Notes: generated from the sequence alone by a model not told the origin. 64,000 nucleotides of DNA from Lactobacillus johnsonii (GCF_013487865.1 NZ_CP047409.1:558001-622000), one strand, 5' to 3'; shown: positions 1 to 8,895, counted from the stretch's first letter. A program made the numbers and translations.

Positions 1-2
1 AT

Positions 3-1040
3 TGTAATTTTGATACTCTTCCTCAGCATCATAGTTTACAAAGTTTGGCTTCTGATGAAGAGATTAAGACTTTAACTCAAGGGAATCTCGGTGGAAAGAA
101 TACTGAAAAGTTAATCAAGATTATGCTAGAAAATCCCCGCTTTAAAAAACTATGTTGGCGCAATGTGGTTAGTAAAGTAGATGCAAAAACACAAATGCAA
201 TTTAATGCTGTTACATTTTGTATTGCAGAAGATCAATACTATATTGCATATCGGGGAACAACGGCTACTACCATCGGTTGGAAAGAAAATTTTAATATGT
301 CTTTTAATGATTGGGTACCAGCTCATTATTTTGCTCGTTCTTATTATCGAAAAATCAAAAATTTGTTTTCAGGGAAATTTTATCTTGGTGGGCATTCAAA
401 GGGCGGAAATTTAGCTTTTGCTGTTGCATTGAACCTAAAAGAATCCGACCTGTCACATATTGTTAGAATCGACTGTTTTGATGGACCAGGTTTTCATAAT
501 CAAGAACGATTAAAGAATAGATTCTTAAAATTAAAGGGGAAGATTCATAAATATATTCCGCAAGGCTCATTGATTGGCATCTTACAAGATGATCTGATTG
601 GAGAAAAAGATTATTGTACTATTGTGGCAGCTTCTGGAAATAGTTTGCTCCAGCATGATATGTTTACTTGGCATGTTATCGATGATCAATTTGCAACCGT
701 AAAGCAATTAGATAGCACATCTGAAGTTTCCTGGAAGGCAATTGCTGAATGGCTAAAAAATACAAACGATACGGAAAGAAAAGATTTTATTGAAATGCTA
801 TATCTAACCGTGAGTGACACTAATCAAATTTATTTCAGGAAGCTGTTAACGCCTAAGACGACATATAAATTAGCTACTCGTTTGATAAAAAATAATTCTA
901 CTCAAAAGAATGTTTGGAAACCAATAATAAGAAAACTTTTTAAAGCCTATGTGAATTCAGGAGCAACAGCTTTTAGTGAACAAAGAAAAAAACAATTATC
1001 AAACTTTAAAAGAATTTTAGATGAACAACGCAATAAATAG
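3..1040 (+). CDS. DUF2974 (Mbeg1-like) alpha/beta-hydrolase family protein, 5' end cut by window
   Basis: The frame is open right to the left edge, so the TTG at base 45 is probably not the start and the true N-terminus lies outside the window. The visible part has a lipase-type nucleophile elbow, GGHSKGGN, just after a strand-rich segment containing YIAYRGT. This order (YRGT, then GHSKGG, then DGPGF) is typical of the DUF2974 family, which is predicted to have an alpha/beta hydrolase fold with the Ser of GHSKG as nucleophile. The substrate is unknown. No signal peptide can be judged because the start is missing. The hydrolase-fold reading is fairly secure; the biological role is not known. 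Confidence 0.75.
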   Translation, partial: CNFDTLPQHHSLQSLASDEEIKTLTQGNLGGKNTEKLIKIMLENPRFKKLCWRNVVSKVDAKTQMQFNAVTFCIAEDQYYIAYRGTTATTIGWKENFNMSFNDWVPAHYFARSYYRKIKNLFSGKFYLGGHSKGGNLAFAVALNLKESDLSHIVRIDCFDGPGFHNQERLKNRFLKLKGKIHKYIPQGSLIGILQDDLIGEKDYCTIVAASGNSLLQHDMFTWHVIDDQFATVKQLDSTSEVSWKAIAEWLKNTNDTERKDFIEMLYLTVSDTNQIYFRKLLTPKTTYKLATRLIKNNSTQKNVWKPIIRKLFKAYVNSGATAFSEQRKKQLSNFKRILDEQRNK

Positions 1041-1127
1041 GTTAAGTTATAAAAATCTATCTTGAATTAAAAACTACCTGCTTATCTAGAAAAAGAGTAA
1101 AATAACGATTGAAAGAGGTGGACAAAA

Positions 1128-1874
1128 TTGAAAAAAGATACATATATGACTTTACTAGGATTCCGTGATACTTGTTATAATGACTTCAATTTTGATATTG
1201 ATGAGAAAGATTTTTATTTAGGAACTGATACCTATAAAAAAATTGACAAGATATTAAAGGATGCACAGAATGAACAATTATTAGTTCAGTTTGAAGAGGG
1301 TACTCATCTTTACCAAGATTATGATCCAGAATACTTGAGCGTAGCACAAAAGAGAGAAATTCAACATGATATTAATGCAGCTCGTAACTTTTTGGATAAT
1401 TACGACGGGGATGTAGACGATAAGCATGATAACTATGCAGCTTACCTAGATGATAATTCTTTGAGTTATTCTTTTGGTCCAGATAGTAATTTAGATGAAG
1501 TACAAAATAATTTAAATGATATTGAAACCAATGGCGTAATCATTTGGCAAAGACGAAAAGATGAATATATTTTATTACCACATACCATTCATAGCCTTGA
1601 AAGAATTAAAAAACAGATTGCATCAAGTAAACGTGTTGATGATAAAAAATTGCGTTATGCAATGGAGCGCTTATTTGACAATATAACTGATTTTCTTAAG
1701 CCATTTAGTGACAGTGAATTAGGAAAATACGAAAATACAATTTCACAGGAGCTTAGAGATAATTTGGAACATTATGCTTTAAGTGTTCAAACTGATGCAC
1801 GTGAAGTAGCTGCAGATAAATTAACTAAGTATGCAGTGCAACTTGCAGAAAAAGAAAATAATGACAGTATTTAA
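1128..1874 (+). CDS. Hypothetical acidic protein, 248 aa
   Basis: A TTG start is preceded by a good ribosome site (GAAAGAGGTG, bases 1111-1120) about 7 bases away, and no better start lies downstream. The product is acidic and hydrophilic, rich in Asp, Asn and Tyr, with no membrane segment or signal peptide, so it is probably cytoplasmic. The second half is predominantly helical by composition. I do not recognise a family or catalytic motif. It is followed closely by a rho-independent terminator, so it is probably a single-gene unit or the end of a unit with the upstream hydrolase, 87 bases away. Confidence 0.7.
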   Translation: MKKDTYMTLLGFRDTCYNDFNFDIDEKDFYLGTDTYKKIDKILKDAQNEQLLVQFEEGTHLYQDYDPEYLSVAQKREIQHDINAARNFLDNYDGDVDDKHDNYAAYLDDNSLSYSFGPDSNLDEVQNNLNDIETNGVIIWQRRKDEYILLPHTIHSLERIKKQIASSKRVDDKKLRYAMERLFDNITDFLKPFSDSELGKYENTISQELRDNLEHYALSVQTDAREVAADKLTKYAVQLAEKENNDSI

Positions 1875-1879
1875 AGTAA

Positions 1880-1905
1880 AGCTCATCGATTAGATGAGCT
1901 TTTTT
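1880..1905 (+). terminator. Rho-independent terminator
   Basis: A perfect stem, AGCTCATC pairing with GATGAGCT, is followed by a T run. It lies 6 bases after the hypothetical gene and ends 13 bases before nnrD, so nnrD probably has some other transcript source or depends on read-through. Confidence 0.85.
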
Positions 1906-1917
1906 GGATAGGATAAA

Positions 1918-2763
1918 ATGGAATCTATTTCACAAGAATTAATATCTAGAGTAATAAAGAAAAGAAAAAGTGCGACCCATAAAGGTAATTATGGCCGCTT
2001 ACTCCTAATTGGAGGTAGTAAAAAGTATGGCGGAGCACTGATTATGGCAGCAGAAGGTGCATTGAACAGTGGTGCAGGTTTAGTGACAGTTGCTACAGAC
2101 CAAGTCAATATTGCCGCGTTACATACTAGAGACCCAGAGATTATGGCTCTTAATTGGGATGAAAGCGTAGAGTTAAAAAATTTAATTAAAAGCTCTGATG
2201 TAGTAATTTGCGGAATGGGTCTTGGATTAGATGAAAAAGCACAACAAATATTAGGACTAGTCAGAGATAACATCACCTTAAAGCAAACACTAATCTTAGA
2301 TGCTAGTGCACTAGATTTAATTGGTCAGCAAAATGACTTACTACCATTAAGTTCAAAAGTTTTGATTTTTACCCCTCATCAAATGGAATGGCAGCGATTA
2401 AGTGGAATAAAAATTTCTGATCAAAGTGATGAACTAAATCAAGCAGCTTTGAATAAATTAGTTAAAAATAAGAATGCAATTTTGGTTTTGAAATCCAATC
2501 ATACTAAAGTTTATGATCAAGCAGGGCATATTTATTTAAATCCTTTTGGTAATCCAGGAATGGCTATTGGCGGAATGGGAGATACATTAGCTGGAATTAT
2601 TGGCGGATTTTGTGGTCAATTTACGCCTAACTTAGAAACAGTGGCAGCTGCCGTAGGGATTCATTCTTTAGATGCTGATAAAATTGCAGAGAGACAATAT
2701 ATTGTTCGACCAACTCAATTATCGGCTTATTTCCCAGAAATAATGAAACGATATGAAAAATGA
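1918..2763 (+). CDS. nnrD: ADP-dependent NAD(P)H-hydrate dehydratase
   Basis: This is a repair enzyme that dehydrates the S-form of hydrated NADH or NADPH (NAD(P)HX) using ADP. The protein is 281 aa and is the stand-alone YjeF C-terminal (ribokinase-like) domain; no epimerase domain is fused. Diagnostic segments are GNYGRLLLIGGS near the start, GAGLVTVAT around residue 55, ICGMGLGLD around residue 97, TPHQMEW in the middle, and GNPGMAIGGMGDTLAG near residue 210, the nucleotide and catalytic loop. A ribosome site (GGATAGGAT) lies directly upstream of the ATG. The next gene begins 47 bases downstream and may be cotranscribed. Confidence 0.93.
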   Translation: MESISQELISRVIKKRKSATHKGNYGRLLLIGGSKKYGGALIMAAEGALNSGAGLVTVATDQVNIAALHTRDPEIMALNWDESVELKNLIKSSDVVICGMGLGLDEKAQQILGLVRDNITLKQTLILDASALDLIGQQNDLLPLSSKVLIFTPHQMEWQRLSGIKISDQSDELNQAALNKLVKNKNAILVLKSNHTKVYDQAGHIYLNPFGNPGMAIGGMGDTLAGIIGGFCGQFTPNLETVAAAVGIHSLDADKIAERQYIVRPTQLSAYFPEIMKRYEK

Positions 2764-2810
2764 TTAAGTAAAGACGAAATAAATTGCATAAAGAGAATTT
2801 AGGTGACCGA

Positions 2811-3737
2811 ATGAGGCATGCAAAGAAGAAACCTAAGAAAAAGTATTTATGGTTAATTATATTTGTAATGGCAGCTATTTGTTTTTTTGTATGGAAAAAC
2901 AATTTTAACTCAAATAGAATGCAATCGAACTATCATGCTGACCAAGTAGATTTAAACGTTAAAGCTGCCGTAGCAATTAATGCAAAAGATGGAACAACCA
3001 TTTACGCTAAAAATGCTAATCAAAGCTTGCCGATTGCCTCAATGACTAAGCTTTTAACTGTTTATTTAACTTTACAAGCAATTAAAGAGAAAAAGATATC
3101 TTGGGACACAACCGTTACTCCAACTCAAGAAATAGTAGACTTAGGCTCAAATCCAGATTATGCTAGTGTTCCACTTAGGCTAGGACAAAAATATACGGTA
3201 AGAGAGCTATACGATGCAGCTTTAATAAAGTCGGCAAATAATGCAGCCCGTTTACTCGCGATTGCAGTTAGTGGAAACGAGACAAATTTTCTAAATCAAA
3301 TGCGCCAGCAAGCTCGTAAATGGAAACTCAATAATGCTAAATTCGTAACTGTTGATGGTTTACCAGAGAAAAAGAAAAATTTTTTAGGGATGACGACAAC
3401 AGTTGAAAATAAAATGAGTGCTAATGATATGGTAATTGTAGCGAGAAAATTAATAACTGATTATCCTGAAATTTTAAACACTACAAAGCAAGCCAGAGCG
3501 TATTTTCAAAATACCCTTATGACTAATAGTAATAAGATGCTAAATGGCCTCTCATACTATGATTCGACATTTCCTGTTGATGGTTTAAAGACGGGTACTA
3601 CTGATGGTGCTGGTTCGTGTTTTACTTGTACAGTAGATAAAAATGGAAAAAGAGTAATTACAGTAATTTTAGGTGCTGAAAATGATAATGAACGGTTTGT
3701 GGAGACCCAAAAGTTATTAAGTTATTGTTTTAATTAA
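2811..3737 (+). CDS. Serine-type D-Ala-D-Ala carboxypeptidase (penicillin-binding protein, S11 type)
   Basis: This enzyme trims the terminal D-alanine from peptidoglycan stem peptides at the outer face of the membrane. All three active-site motifs are present: SMTK (Ser77-Lys80), SAN in IKSANNAA, and KTG in DGLKTGTTDG. One N-terminal hydrophobic segment at about residues 12-28 follows a Lys-rich stretch, so it is membrane-anchored or secreted. I chose the ATG at 2811 over an upstream TTG at 2784 because AGGTGA sits just before it. At 308 aa it is shorter than DacA proteins of about 400 aa and appears to lack their C-terminal beta domain. Which paralog it is cannot be said. Confidence 0.88.
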   Translation: MRHAKKKPKKKYLWLIIFVMAAICFFVWKNNFNSNRMQSNYHADQVDLNVKAAVAINAKDGTTIYAKNANQSLPIASMTKLLTVYLTLQAIKEKKISWDTTVTPTQEIVDLGSNPDYASVPLRLGQKYTVRELYDAALIKSANNAARLLAIAVSGNETNFLNQMRQQARKWKLNNAKFVTVDGLPEKKKNFLGMTTTVENKMSANDMVIVARKLITDYPEILNTTKQARAYFQNTLMTNSNKMLNGLSYYDSTFPVDGLKTGTTDGAGSCFTCTVDKNGKRVITVILGAENDNERFVETQKLLSYCFN

Positions 3738-3763
3738 AATTTTACTATGCATTCGATTTAATA

Positions 3764-3793
3764 TTGCACTTTCCCTAAGTTTGCTGATATAAT
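3764..3793 (+). promoter_or_regulatory. Sigma-A-type promoter of the argS T-box transcript
   Basis: A TTGCAC -35 box is followed, after an 18-base spacer, by a perfect TATAAT. It lies directly upstream of the T-box leader and points towards argS. Confidence 0.8.
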
Positions 3794-3799
3794 CTTCAT

Positions 3800-3998
3800 G
3801 ACAAAAGGTTAAAAGTAGTAGTGTTGCATTTATATTCAGCGAGTCTATGGTTGGTGGGAGTTAGATAATAGGGCAATATGAAGGCGTGTTTAACTTTAAA
3901 TTTAAAATCAATTAATAAGCGGATACTTTGTATCAAGTAGAGTGGTACCGCGGGAACTTTCTCGTCTCTTTCTAGTTTACTAGGAAGAGACTTTTTTT
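3800..3998 (+). promoter_or_regulatory. T-box riboswitch controlling argS
   Basis: The leader contains the hallmark T-box antiterminator sequence GGTACCGCGG at 3944-3953, followed by a terminator stem (about 3964-3991) and a run of seven T. Uncharged tRNA binding would favour the antiterminator and allow argS transcription. Since argS follows, the expected specifier is an arginine codon; CGT at 3885-3887, just after an ATGAAGG stretch, is a candidate, but I have not folded stem I and this assignment is tentative. Confidence 0.92.
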
Positions 3999-4016
3999 AT
4001 GCAAGAGGTGTTATAA

Positions 4017-5693
4017 GTGGATTTTAAACAAAAAGTCGTTGATTTAGTTAGTGAACAGGTAGATTTACCTAAAGAAAAAATTTCTATGTTAATTGAAAGA
4101 CCAAAGAATCCTAAGATGGGTGATTATGCTTTTCCAGCATTTGCTTTGGCTAAAATTGAACATAAAAATCCGGCTTTAATTGCTAAGGATATTGCAGAAA
4201 AAATTAGTGATGATAATTTCACCAGTATTCAGGCAGTTGGACCATATGTAAACTTCGCAATTGACCATGCTAAATTAGTCAATGCAACTTTAAATGATGT
4301 TCTAACTGAAAAAGAACATTTTGGTGATCAAAAACTTGGAGAAGGAAATGTTCCAATTGACATGTCCTCTCCTAATATTGCTAAACCAATGTCAATGGGA
4401 CACTTACGTTCCACAGTTATTGGTAACTCAATTGCTAAGACTTTGAAAAAAGTTGGTTATACTCCAATTAAAATTAATTATCTTGGGGACTATGGTACTC
4501 AATTTGGTAAATTAATTACGGCTTATCGTTTATGGGGTAATGAGGAAGATGTGAAGAAAGATCCAATCACAAATCTTTTCCATTACTACGTTAAATTCCA
4601 TGAAGAAGCTGAAAAAGATCCTAAATTAGAAGATGAAGGACGGGCTGCCTTTAAGAAACTAGAAAACGGTGATGAAGAAGAAATCAAATTATGGAAATGG
4701 TTCCGTGAAGTTTCTTTACAAGAATTTAACCGTATCTATAAAGAATTAGGAGTAACCTTTGATTCATATAATGGGGAAGCATTTTTCAATGATAAAATGC
4801 AGCCAGTAGTTGATGAATTAAGAGAAAAGGGCTTACTTGAAGAATCTCGTGGAGCTCAAGTTGTTAACTTGGGAGAAGATGAAAATCCAGCTTTAATCTT
4901 GAAATCTGATGGCTCTAGTCTTTATATGACGCGTGATTTGGCTGCTGCCTTATATCGTAAAAAAGAATATGACTTTGTTATGTCATTATATGTTGCTGGT
5001 GGTGAACAAACTGGTCACTTTAAGCAATTAAAACAAGTTTTGAAGAAGATGGGCTATGACTGGTCAGATAACATTCACCACATTCCATTTGGTTTGATTA
5101 CTCAAGGCGGAAAGAAATTATCTACTAGAAAAGGAAACGTTGTTTTCTTAGACCAAGTCTTAAAGGATGCAGTTTCTTTAGCAGAACAACAAATTGAAGA
5201 AAAGAATCCAAATCTATCTAATAAGAAGCAAGTTGCTCATGATGTTGGTGTGGGCGCTGTTGTGTTCCATGATCTAAAGAATGATAGAATGGATAACTTT
5301 GATTTTGATTTGGAAGAAGTTGTTCGTTTTGAAGGGGATACTGGTCCATACGTTCAATACACTAATGCTAGAGCTCAAAGTATTTTACGCAAAGCTAATA
5401 AAGAAATCTCAATGGATAATTTAAGCTTAAATGATGATTGGTCCTTTGCAGTTGCAAAAGCATTAGCTGATTTCCCTGCTATTGTAGAAAAAGCTTCAGA
5501 AAAATTTGAACCATCTATTATTGCAAAATATGCCTTGGACTTAAGTAAGAAATTTAATAAGTATTATGCAAATGTTAGAATTTTAGATGAAGATGATCAA
5601 CTAAATGCTCGTCTTGCATTAGTTCAAGCAACTTCAATTGTTTTAACTGAAGCATTAAGACTTTTAGGTGTAAATGCACCTAAAGAAATGTAG
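4017..5693 (+). CDS. argS: Arginyl-tRNA synthetase
   Basis: This cytoplasmic enzyme charges tRNA-Arg with arginine at the cost of ATP. At 558 aa it has the usual class I layout: an N-terminal additional domain of about 110 residues, the HIGH-type motif as SMGHLRS around residue 127, a KMSKS-equivalent GGKKLSTRKGN around residue 360, and a C-terminal DALR anticodon-binding domain containing GDTGPYVQYTNAR. The start is GTG with AAGAGGTG upstream and is placed directly after the T-box terminator. Expression should rise under arginine starvation through that leader. Confidence 0.97.
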   Translation: MDFKQKVVDLVSEQVDLPKEKISMLIERPKNPKMGDYAFPAFALAKIEHKNPALIAKDIAEKISDDNFTSIQAVGPYVNFAIDHAKLVNATLNDVLTEKEHFGDQKLGEGNVPIDMSSPNIAKPMSMGHLRSTVIGNSIAKTLKKVGYTPIKINYLGDYGTQFGKLITAYRLWGNEEDVKKDPITNLFHYYVKFHEEAEKDPKLEDEGRAAFKKLENGDEEEIKLWKWFREVSLQEFNRIYKELGVTFDSYNGEAFFNDKMQPVVDELREKGLLEESRGAQVVNLGEDENPALILKSDGSSLYMTRDLAAALYRKKEYDFVMSLYVAGGEQTGHFKQLKQVLKKMGYDWSDNIHHIPFGLITQGGKKLSTRKGNVVFLDQVLKDAVSLAEQQIEEKNPNLSNKKQVAHDVGVGAVVFHDLKNDRMDNFDFDLEEVVRFEGDTGPYVQYTNARAQSILRKANKEISMDNLSLNDDWSFAVAKALADFPAIVEKASEKFEPSIIAKYALDLSKKFNKYYANVRILDEDDQLNARLALVQATSIVLTEALRLLGVNAPKEM

Positions 5694-5803
5694 TATTTTT
5701 TGAAATAAAAATATTCACGAATTTTTTTAAGCTAAAGTATGTTAATTTTTGCACTAATGGGTTAAACTAGTGATGTGTTAAAAATTTAGGAGGTATTTTT
5801 TTA

Positions 5804-6721
5804 ATGGCTTATTTAGTAAATGGTAATGACATTTTCAAAGCTGCTCGTGAAAACCACTACGCTGTAGGTGCATACAACACTAACAACCTTGAATGGACTC
5901 GTGCACTTTTAAGAGGTGCTAAGGAAACTAGAACTCCTTTATTGATTCAAGTTTCTACTGGTGCTGCTAAGTACATGGGTGGTTACAAGACTGTTAAGGA
6001 CTTAGTTCTTAACGAAATGGACAACATGGATATCGATGTTCCAGTTATTTTGAACTTGGACCACGGTGACTTTGAATCAGCTAAGGAATGTATTGCACTT
6101 GGTTACTCATCAGTTATGTTTGATGGTCACAACTTACCAACTGACGAAAACTTAGCTAAAACTAAGGAAATCGTTAAGTTAGCTCACGAAAGAGGTATCT
6201 CTGTTGAAGCTGAAATCGGTAAGATTGGTGAAAACCAAGGTGCCGATGGTGGTGAATTAGCATCAGTTGAAGACGCTAAGACTTTCGTTGCTGCTGGTGT
6301 TGACAAGCTTGCTTGTGGTATTGGTAACATCCATGGTGTTTACCCAGAAGGTTGGACTGGCTTAAACTTCGATCGTTTGAAGGAAATTGCAGAAGCAGTT
6401 CCAAACGAACCACTTGTTCTTCACGGTGGTTCAGGAATTCCTCAAGACCAAATCGAAAAGGCAATTCAATTAGGTATTGCTAAGATTAACATCAACACTG
6501 AATTCCAATTAGCATTCCAAGCTGCAACTCGTAAGTACATCGAAGACAAGATGGACTTAGACAAGGGCAACAAGGGTTACGACCCACGTAAGCTTTTGAG
6601 AGCTGGTACTGACGCAATTACTGATTCTATGAAGGAAATGATTTCATGGATGGGTACTGCACCAATCGACTCAAAGGAATCATCAGTTCAATTTGATGAA
6701 GCTTCATTAAACGAAGAATAA
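5804..6721 (+). CDS. fba: Class II fructose-bisphosphate aldolase
   Basis: This glycolytic enzyme cleaves fructose 1,6-bisphosphate to glyceraldehyde 3-phosphate and dihydroxyacetone phosphate using a divalent metal. The 305-aa protein shows the class II signature LDHGD (about residue 85), the VMFDGHNLP motif, EAEIGKIGENQ, a zinc-ligand HGGSGIP, and NINTEFQ. An AGGAGG-like ribosome site sits 8-10 bases before the ATG. Codon use differs from its neighbours: AAC, GAC, CAC and AAG are strongly preferred, as expected of a very highly expressed lactobacillus gene. It is monocistronic and ends in a strong terminator. Confidence 0.97.
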   Translation: MAYLVNGNDIFKAARENHYAVGAYNTNNLEWTRALLRGAKETRTPLLIQVSTGAAKYMGGYKTVKDLVLNEMDNMDIDVPVILNLDHGDFESAKECIALGYSSVMFDGHNLPTDENLAKTKEIVKLAHERGISVEAEIGKIGENQGADGGELASVEDAKTFVAAGVDKLACGIGNIHGVYPEGWTGLNFDRLKEIAEAVPNEPLVLHGGSGIPQDQIEKAIQLGIAKININTEFQLAFQAATRKYIEDKMDLDKGNKGYDPRKLLRAGTDAITDSMKEMISWMGTAPIDSKESSVQFDEASLNEE

Positions 6722-6735
6722 TCAAAAATTATATT

Positions 6736-6765
6736 AAAAAGACCTCATTTTTGAGGTCTTTTTTT
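6736..6765 (+). terminator. Rho-independent terminator of fba
   Basis: Perfect inverted arms AAAAAGACCTCA and TGAGGTCTTTTT are followed by a T run immediately downstream of the fba stop codon. Confidence 0.92.
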
Positions 6766-6785
6766 ATTGGCTTAAGTGTGAAAAA

Positions 6786-7097
6786 ATGCAAATAATATTT
6801 GATGCTCGTGGATGTAAAAGCTTTTTTAAAAAATATAGTAGTCAAAAAAAGATAATCAAGAATTTAATTGAAAAAGCCATTGTTAAAGAAGTTACCACTG
6901 GTATGACAAAGATTAAATTGGCCAGTAGAAAAAGAATTAAGGGACAAAAAATTTATGAATTTCGATTAAATCTTGGTACTATTGGATCGGCTCGAATTGC
7001 CTTTTCAGTTTTTAAAGATCAGGCTACTATTTATTTCATTAGTAAGGATATAGAAAAAGCATCTTTTAGTAAGGCATTTGAAAAAATCTTGAGATAA
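6786..7097 (+). CDS. Small basic hypothetical protein, possibly RelE/ParE-like
   Basis: The 103-aa product is Lys-rich with no membrane segment. The pattern of basic N-terminal helices followed by YEFRLN, SARIAFSV and TIYFISK strands, then a C-terminal helix, resembles the RelE/ParE toxin fold. I see no clear catalytic signature, and no antitoxin gene lies next to it. It starts 64 bases after fba, beyond the fba terminator, with only a weak ribosome site (AAGTGTG). A solitary toxin-fold protein is one reading; an unrelated small protein is equally possible. Confidence 0.5.
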   Translation: MQIIFDARGCKSFFKKYSSQKKIIKNLIEKAIVKEVTTGMTKIKLASRKRIKGQKIYEFRLNLGTIGSARIAFSVFKDQATIYFISKDIEKASFSKAFEKILR

Positions 7098-7178
7098 TGC
7101 AGGTTAGCTATGATATACAAGCATAGTTAATGATATCGCTTTCAAAAAAATAGTTATCAAAGAAATCAAAAGTAAAGC

Positions 7179-7215
7179 AAAAAACCTCGTTGATCTGAAG
7201 TCAACGAGGGTTTTT
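7179..7215. terminator. Bidirectional rho-independent terminator
   Basis: The arms AACCTCGTTGA and TCAACGAGGGTT are flanked by A and T runs on both sides, so it can end the plus-strand gene at 6786-7097 and the minus-strand small ORF at 7257-7361. Confidence 0.85.
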
Positions 7216-7256
7216 AATACTAAAATGTAGAGGAAAATGAAGAATAAATTATGGAT

Positions 7257-7361
7257 TTATTTCCTACGAACCTTTACAGGAACTGGAACTGGTTTATTTA
7301 TAATTACTGCGTTGGTAGCAAGTAATGCTACAACACTAATACCTAAAATTAATAATGTCAT
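7257..7361 (-). CDS. Small single-pass membrane protein, 34 aa
   Basis: On the minus strand an ATG at 7361 opens a 34-codon frame ending in TAA at 7257. It is preceded by a good ribosome site (AAAGGAATGG, about 4 bases away) and followed within 45 bases by the shared terminator. The peptide begins MTLLILGISVVALLATNAVI, an uninterrupted hydrophobic helix of about 20 residues, then continues NKPVPVPVKVRRK, a Pro-Val and basic tail. This is the architecture of small integral membrane peptides, with a positive cytoplasmic C-terminus. The function is unknown. The gene is too short for routine callers, so coding status rests on ribosome site, topology and terminator. Confidence 0.6.
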   Translation of the reverse strand: MTLLILGISVVALLATNAVIINKPVPVPVKVRRK

Positions 7362-7604
7362 TTAAACCATTCCTTTCTTACTTGATTGATATCAATATTA
7401 AGAGTAATTTTGTGAATTTTTTGTGACTTATATTTAAGATAAAATCTAAAAAAATATAAATAATTTTTCTTTATTTATAAAATACGAACAATATAATTAT
7501 TAGTAGTAAAAATAATTAATAAATAAGTGTAAAAAGACTAAAAAAATCATCGGATTTATGTTAGAATTTCATCATTGACGATTTTAATAAAGAGGAATTA
7601 AAGA
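7362..7604. other. AT-rich spacer between divergent genes
   Basis: About 240 bases separate the minus-strand small ORF from hpt. The stretch is very AT-rich and must carry both promoters. I see no additional gene, tRNA or structured leader in it. Confidence 0.6.
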
Positions 7605-8141
7605 ATGAATAACGATATCGAAAGTGTATTGTATACTCAAAATGATTTAAACAATCGTATGGATGAAATGGCTGCTGAATTAAATAAAAAATATAAAAAT
7701 GAAGAGCCAATTATCGTTCCAGTCTTAAATGGAGCAATGATTTTTGCTAGTGATATGATTAAGCGATTAAGTTTTAAGCTAACGATTGATCCTATTAAGG
7801 CATCTAGTTATGTAGGAAGCCACTCAACAGGAAAAGTAAAGATTACGCAAGATATTAAGTCAGATGTAAAGAATCGTCCAGTAATTTTTATGGAAGATAT
7901 TATTGATACGGGACGTACTTTGCAGGCACTTAGTGAAATAATGAAAGAACGTGGGGCTAAAAGCGTAGAAGTTGTATCGATGCTTGATAAGCCTGAAACA
8001 CGCGTCGTAGATTTTCATGCAGATTATTATGGTTTTAAGGCTCCTGATGAGTTTTTAGTTGGCTATGGATTAGATTACAATGGCTTGTATAGAAACTTGC
8101 CTTATGTCGGAATTTTAAAGCATGAAGTTTATGCTAGTTAA
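7605..8141 (+). CDS. hpt: Hypoxanthine (guanine) phosphoribosyltransferase
   Basis: This purine-salvage enzyme joins hypoxanthine or guanine to PRPP. The 178-aa protein carries the PRPP-binding motif VIFMEDIIDTGRT at about residues 98-110, the flexible-loop SSYVGSHSTGKV, and LVGYGLDYNGLYRNLP near the C-terminus, all standard for bacterial Hpt. The ATG follows GAGGAATTAAAGA. It is followed after 11 bases by a glutamine amidotransferase gene, which suggests cotranscription and a loose nucleotide-metabolism grouping. Confidence 0.93.
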   Translation: MNNDIESVLYTQNDLNNRMDEMAAELNKKYKNEEPIIVPVLNGAMIFASDMIKRLSFKLTIDPIKASSYVGSHSTGKVKITQDIKSDVKNRPVIFMEDIIDTGRTLQALSEIMKERGAKSVEVVSMLDKPETRVVDFHADYYGFKAPDEFLVGYGLDYNGLYRNLPYVGILKHEVYAS

Positions 8142-8152
8142 AGGGATAAATA

Positions 8153-8824
8153 ATGCGCGTTAATGTATTGCAACATACTCCAAACGAGGGGCCCGGAGCA
8201 ATTAAAACTTGGGCAGATAGTCACCATCATGAACTATATGTATATCACCCTGAAACTTTTGGTAAATTGCCAACTGCTAATGAAACAGATCTACTCGTAA
8301 TTCTAGGTGGCCCCATGAGTCCAAATGATAATCTAGAGTGGATAAAAAAAGAAAGAGTTCTAATTAAAAAAATACTTGATGCTGGTAAACCGATGTTTGG
8401 GGCTTGTTTTGGTGCACAGCAAATCGCAATGACTACGGGAGCTAAGATTTCAGATGCTCCTCATAAGGAAGTGGGCTGGGCGCCAGTTTACCTAAAAGAT
8501 ACAACAATACCTGATATTCCTAAAGAATTAACAGCCCTTCATTGGCACCAACAAATGTTTGAAATTCCTGTAGGTGCAAAACTCTTATTTTCAAGTGATT
8601 TAGTAAAAAATCAAGGTTTTTTGCTAAGGGATAATGTTATCGGCTTACAGTTTCATTTTGAGCCTGAAGAAGATAATGTCCGCGAAATTGCTATTAACGA
8701 TAGTGAGTATCCACTTGAAAATAATGATCTAAATCAGACTGCTGAAGAAATTATTGCTCATGGTGTACCGAGAGAGAATAAAGAGGTAATGTTTAAATTA
8801 CTTAATTTTATTACTAAAAAATAA
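8153..8824 (+). CDS. Class I glutamine amidotransferase-like protein
   Basis: The 223-aa protein is a free-standing type 1 glutamine amidotransferase domain of the GMP-synthase-like group. Visible catalytic elements are the nucleophile elbow GACFGAQQIA (Cys at about residue 84) and LQFHFEPEE, holding the histidine and the following glutamate. The oxyanion-side sequence ILGGPMSP is also present. Such stand-alone proteins are often annotated as GMP synthase-like, but the acceptor substrate is not known. It lies 11 bases after hpt. No synthetase partner is encoded in the window. Confidence 0.85.
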   Translation: MRVNVLQHTPNEGPGAIKTWADSHHHELYVYHPETFGKLPTANETDLLVILGGPMSPNDNLEWIKKERVLIKKILDAGKPMFGACFGAQQIAMTTGAKISDAPHKEVGWAPVYLKDTTIPDIPKELTALHWHQQMFEIPVGAKLLFSSDLVKNQGFLLRDNVIGLQFHFEPEEDNVREIAINDSEYPLENNDLNQTAEEIIAHGVPRENKEVMFKLLNFITKK

Positions 8825-8833
8825 ATGTAAATT

Positions 8834-8863
8834 TTGAACTACTAATAAAAAGTAAGTTATGAT
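8834..8863 (+). promoter_or_regulatory. Predicted promoter of the NAD(P)-binding gene
   Basis: TTGAAC and TATGAT are separated by 18 bases, located 33 bases upstream of the ATG at 8896. Confidence 0.6.
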
Positions 8864-8895
8864 AAAGCTGTAAGTTTTTTCGAGGAGGAAAAATT

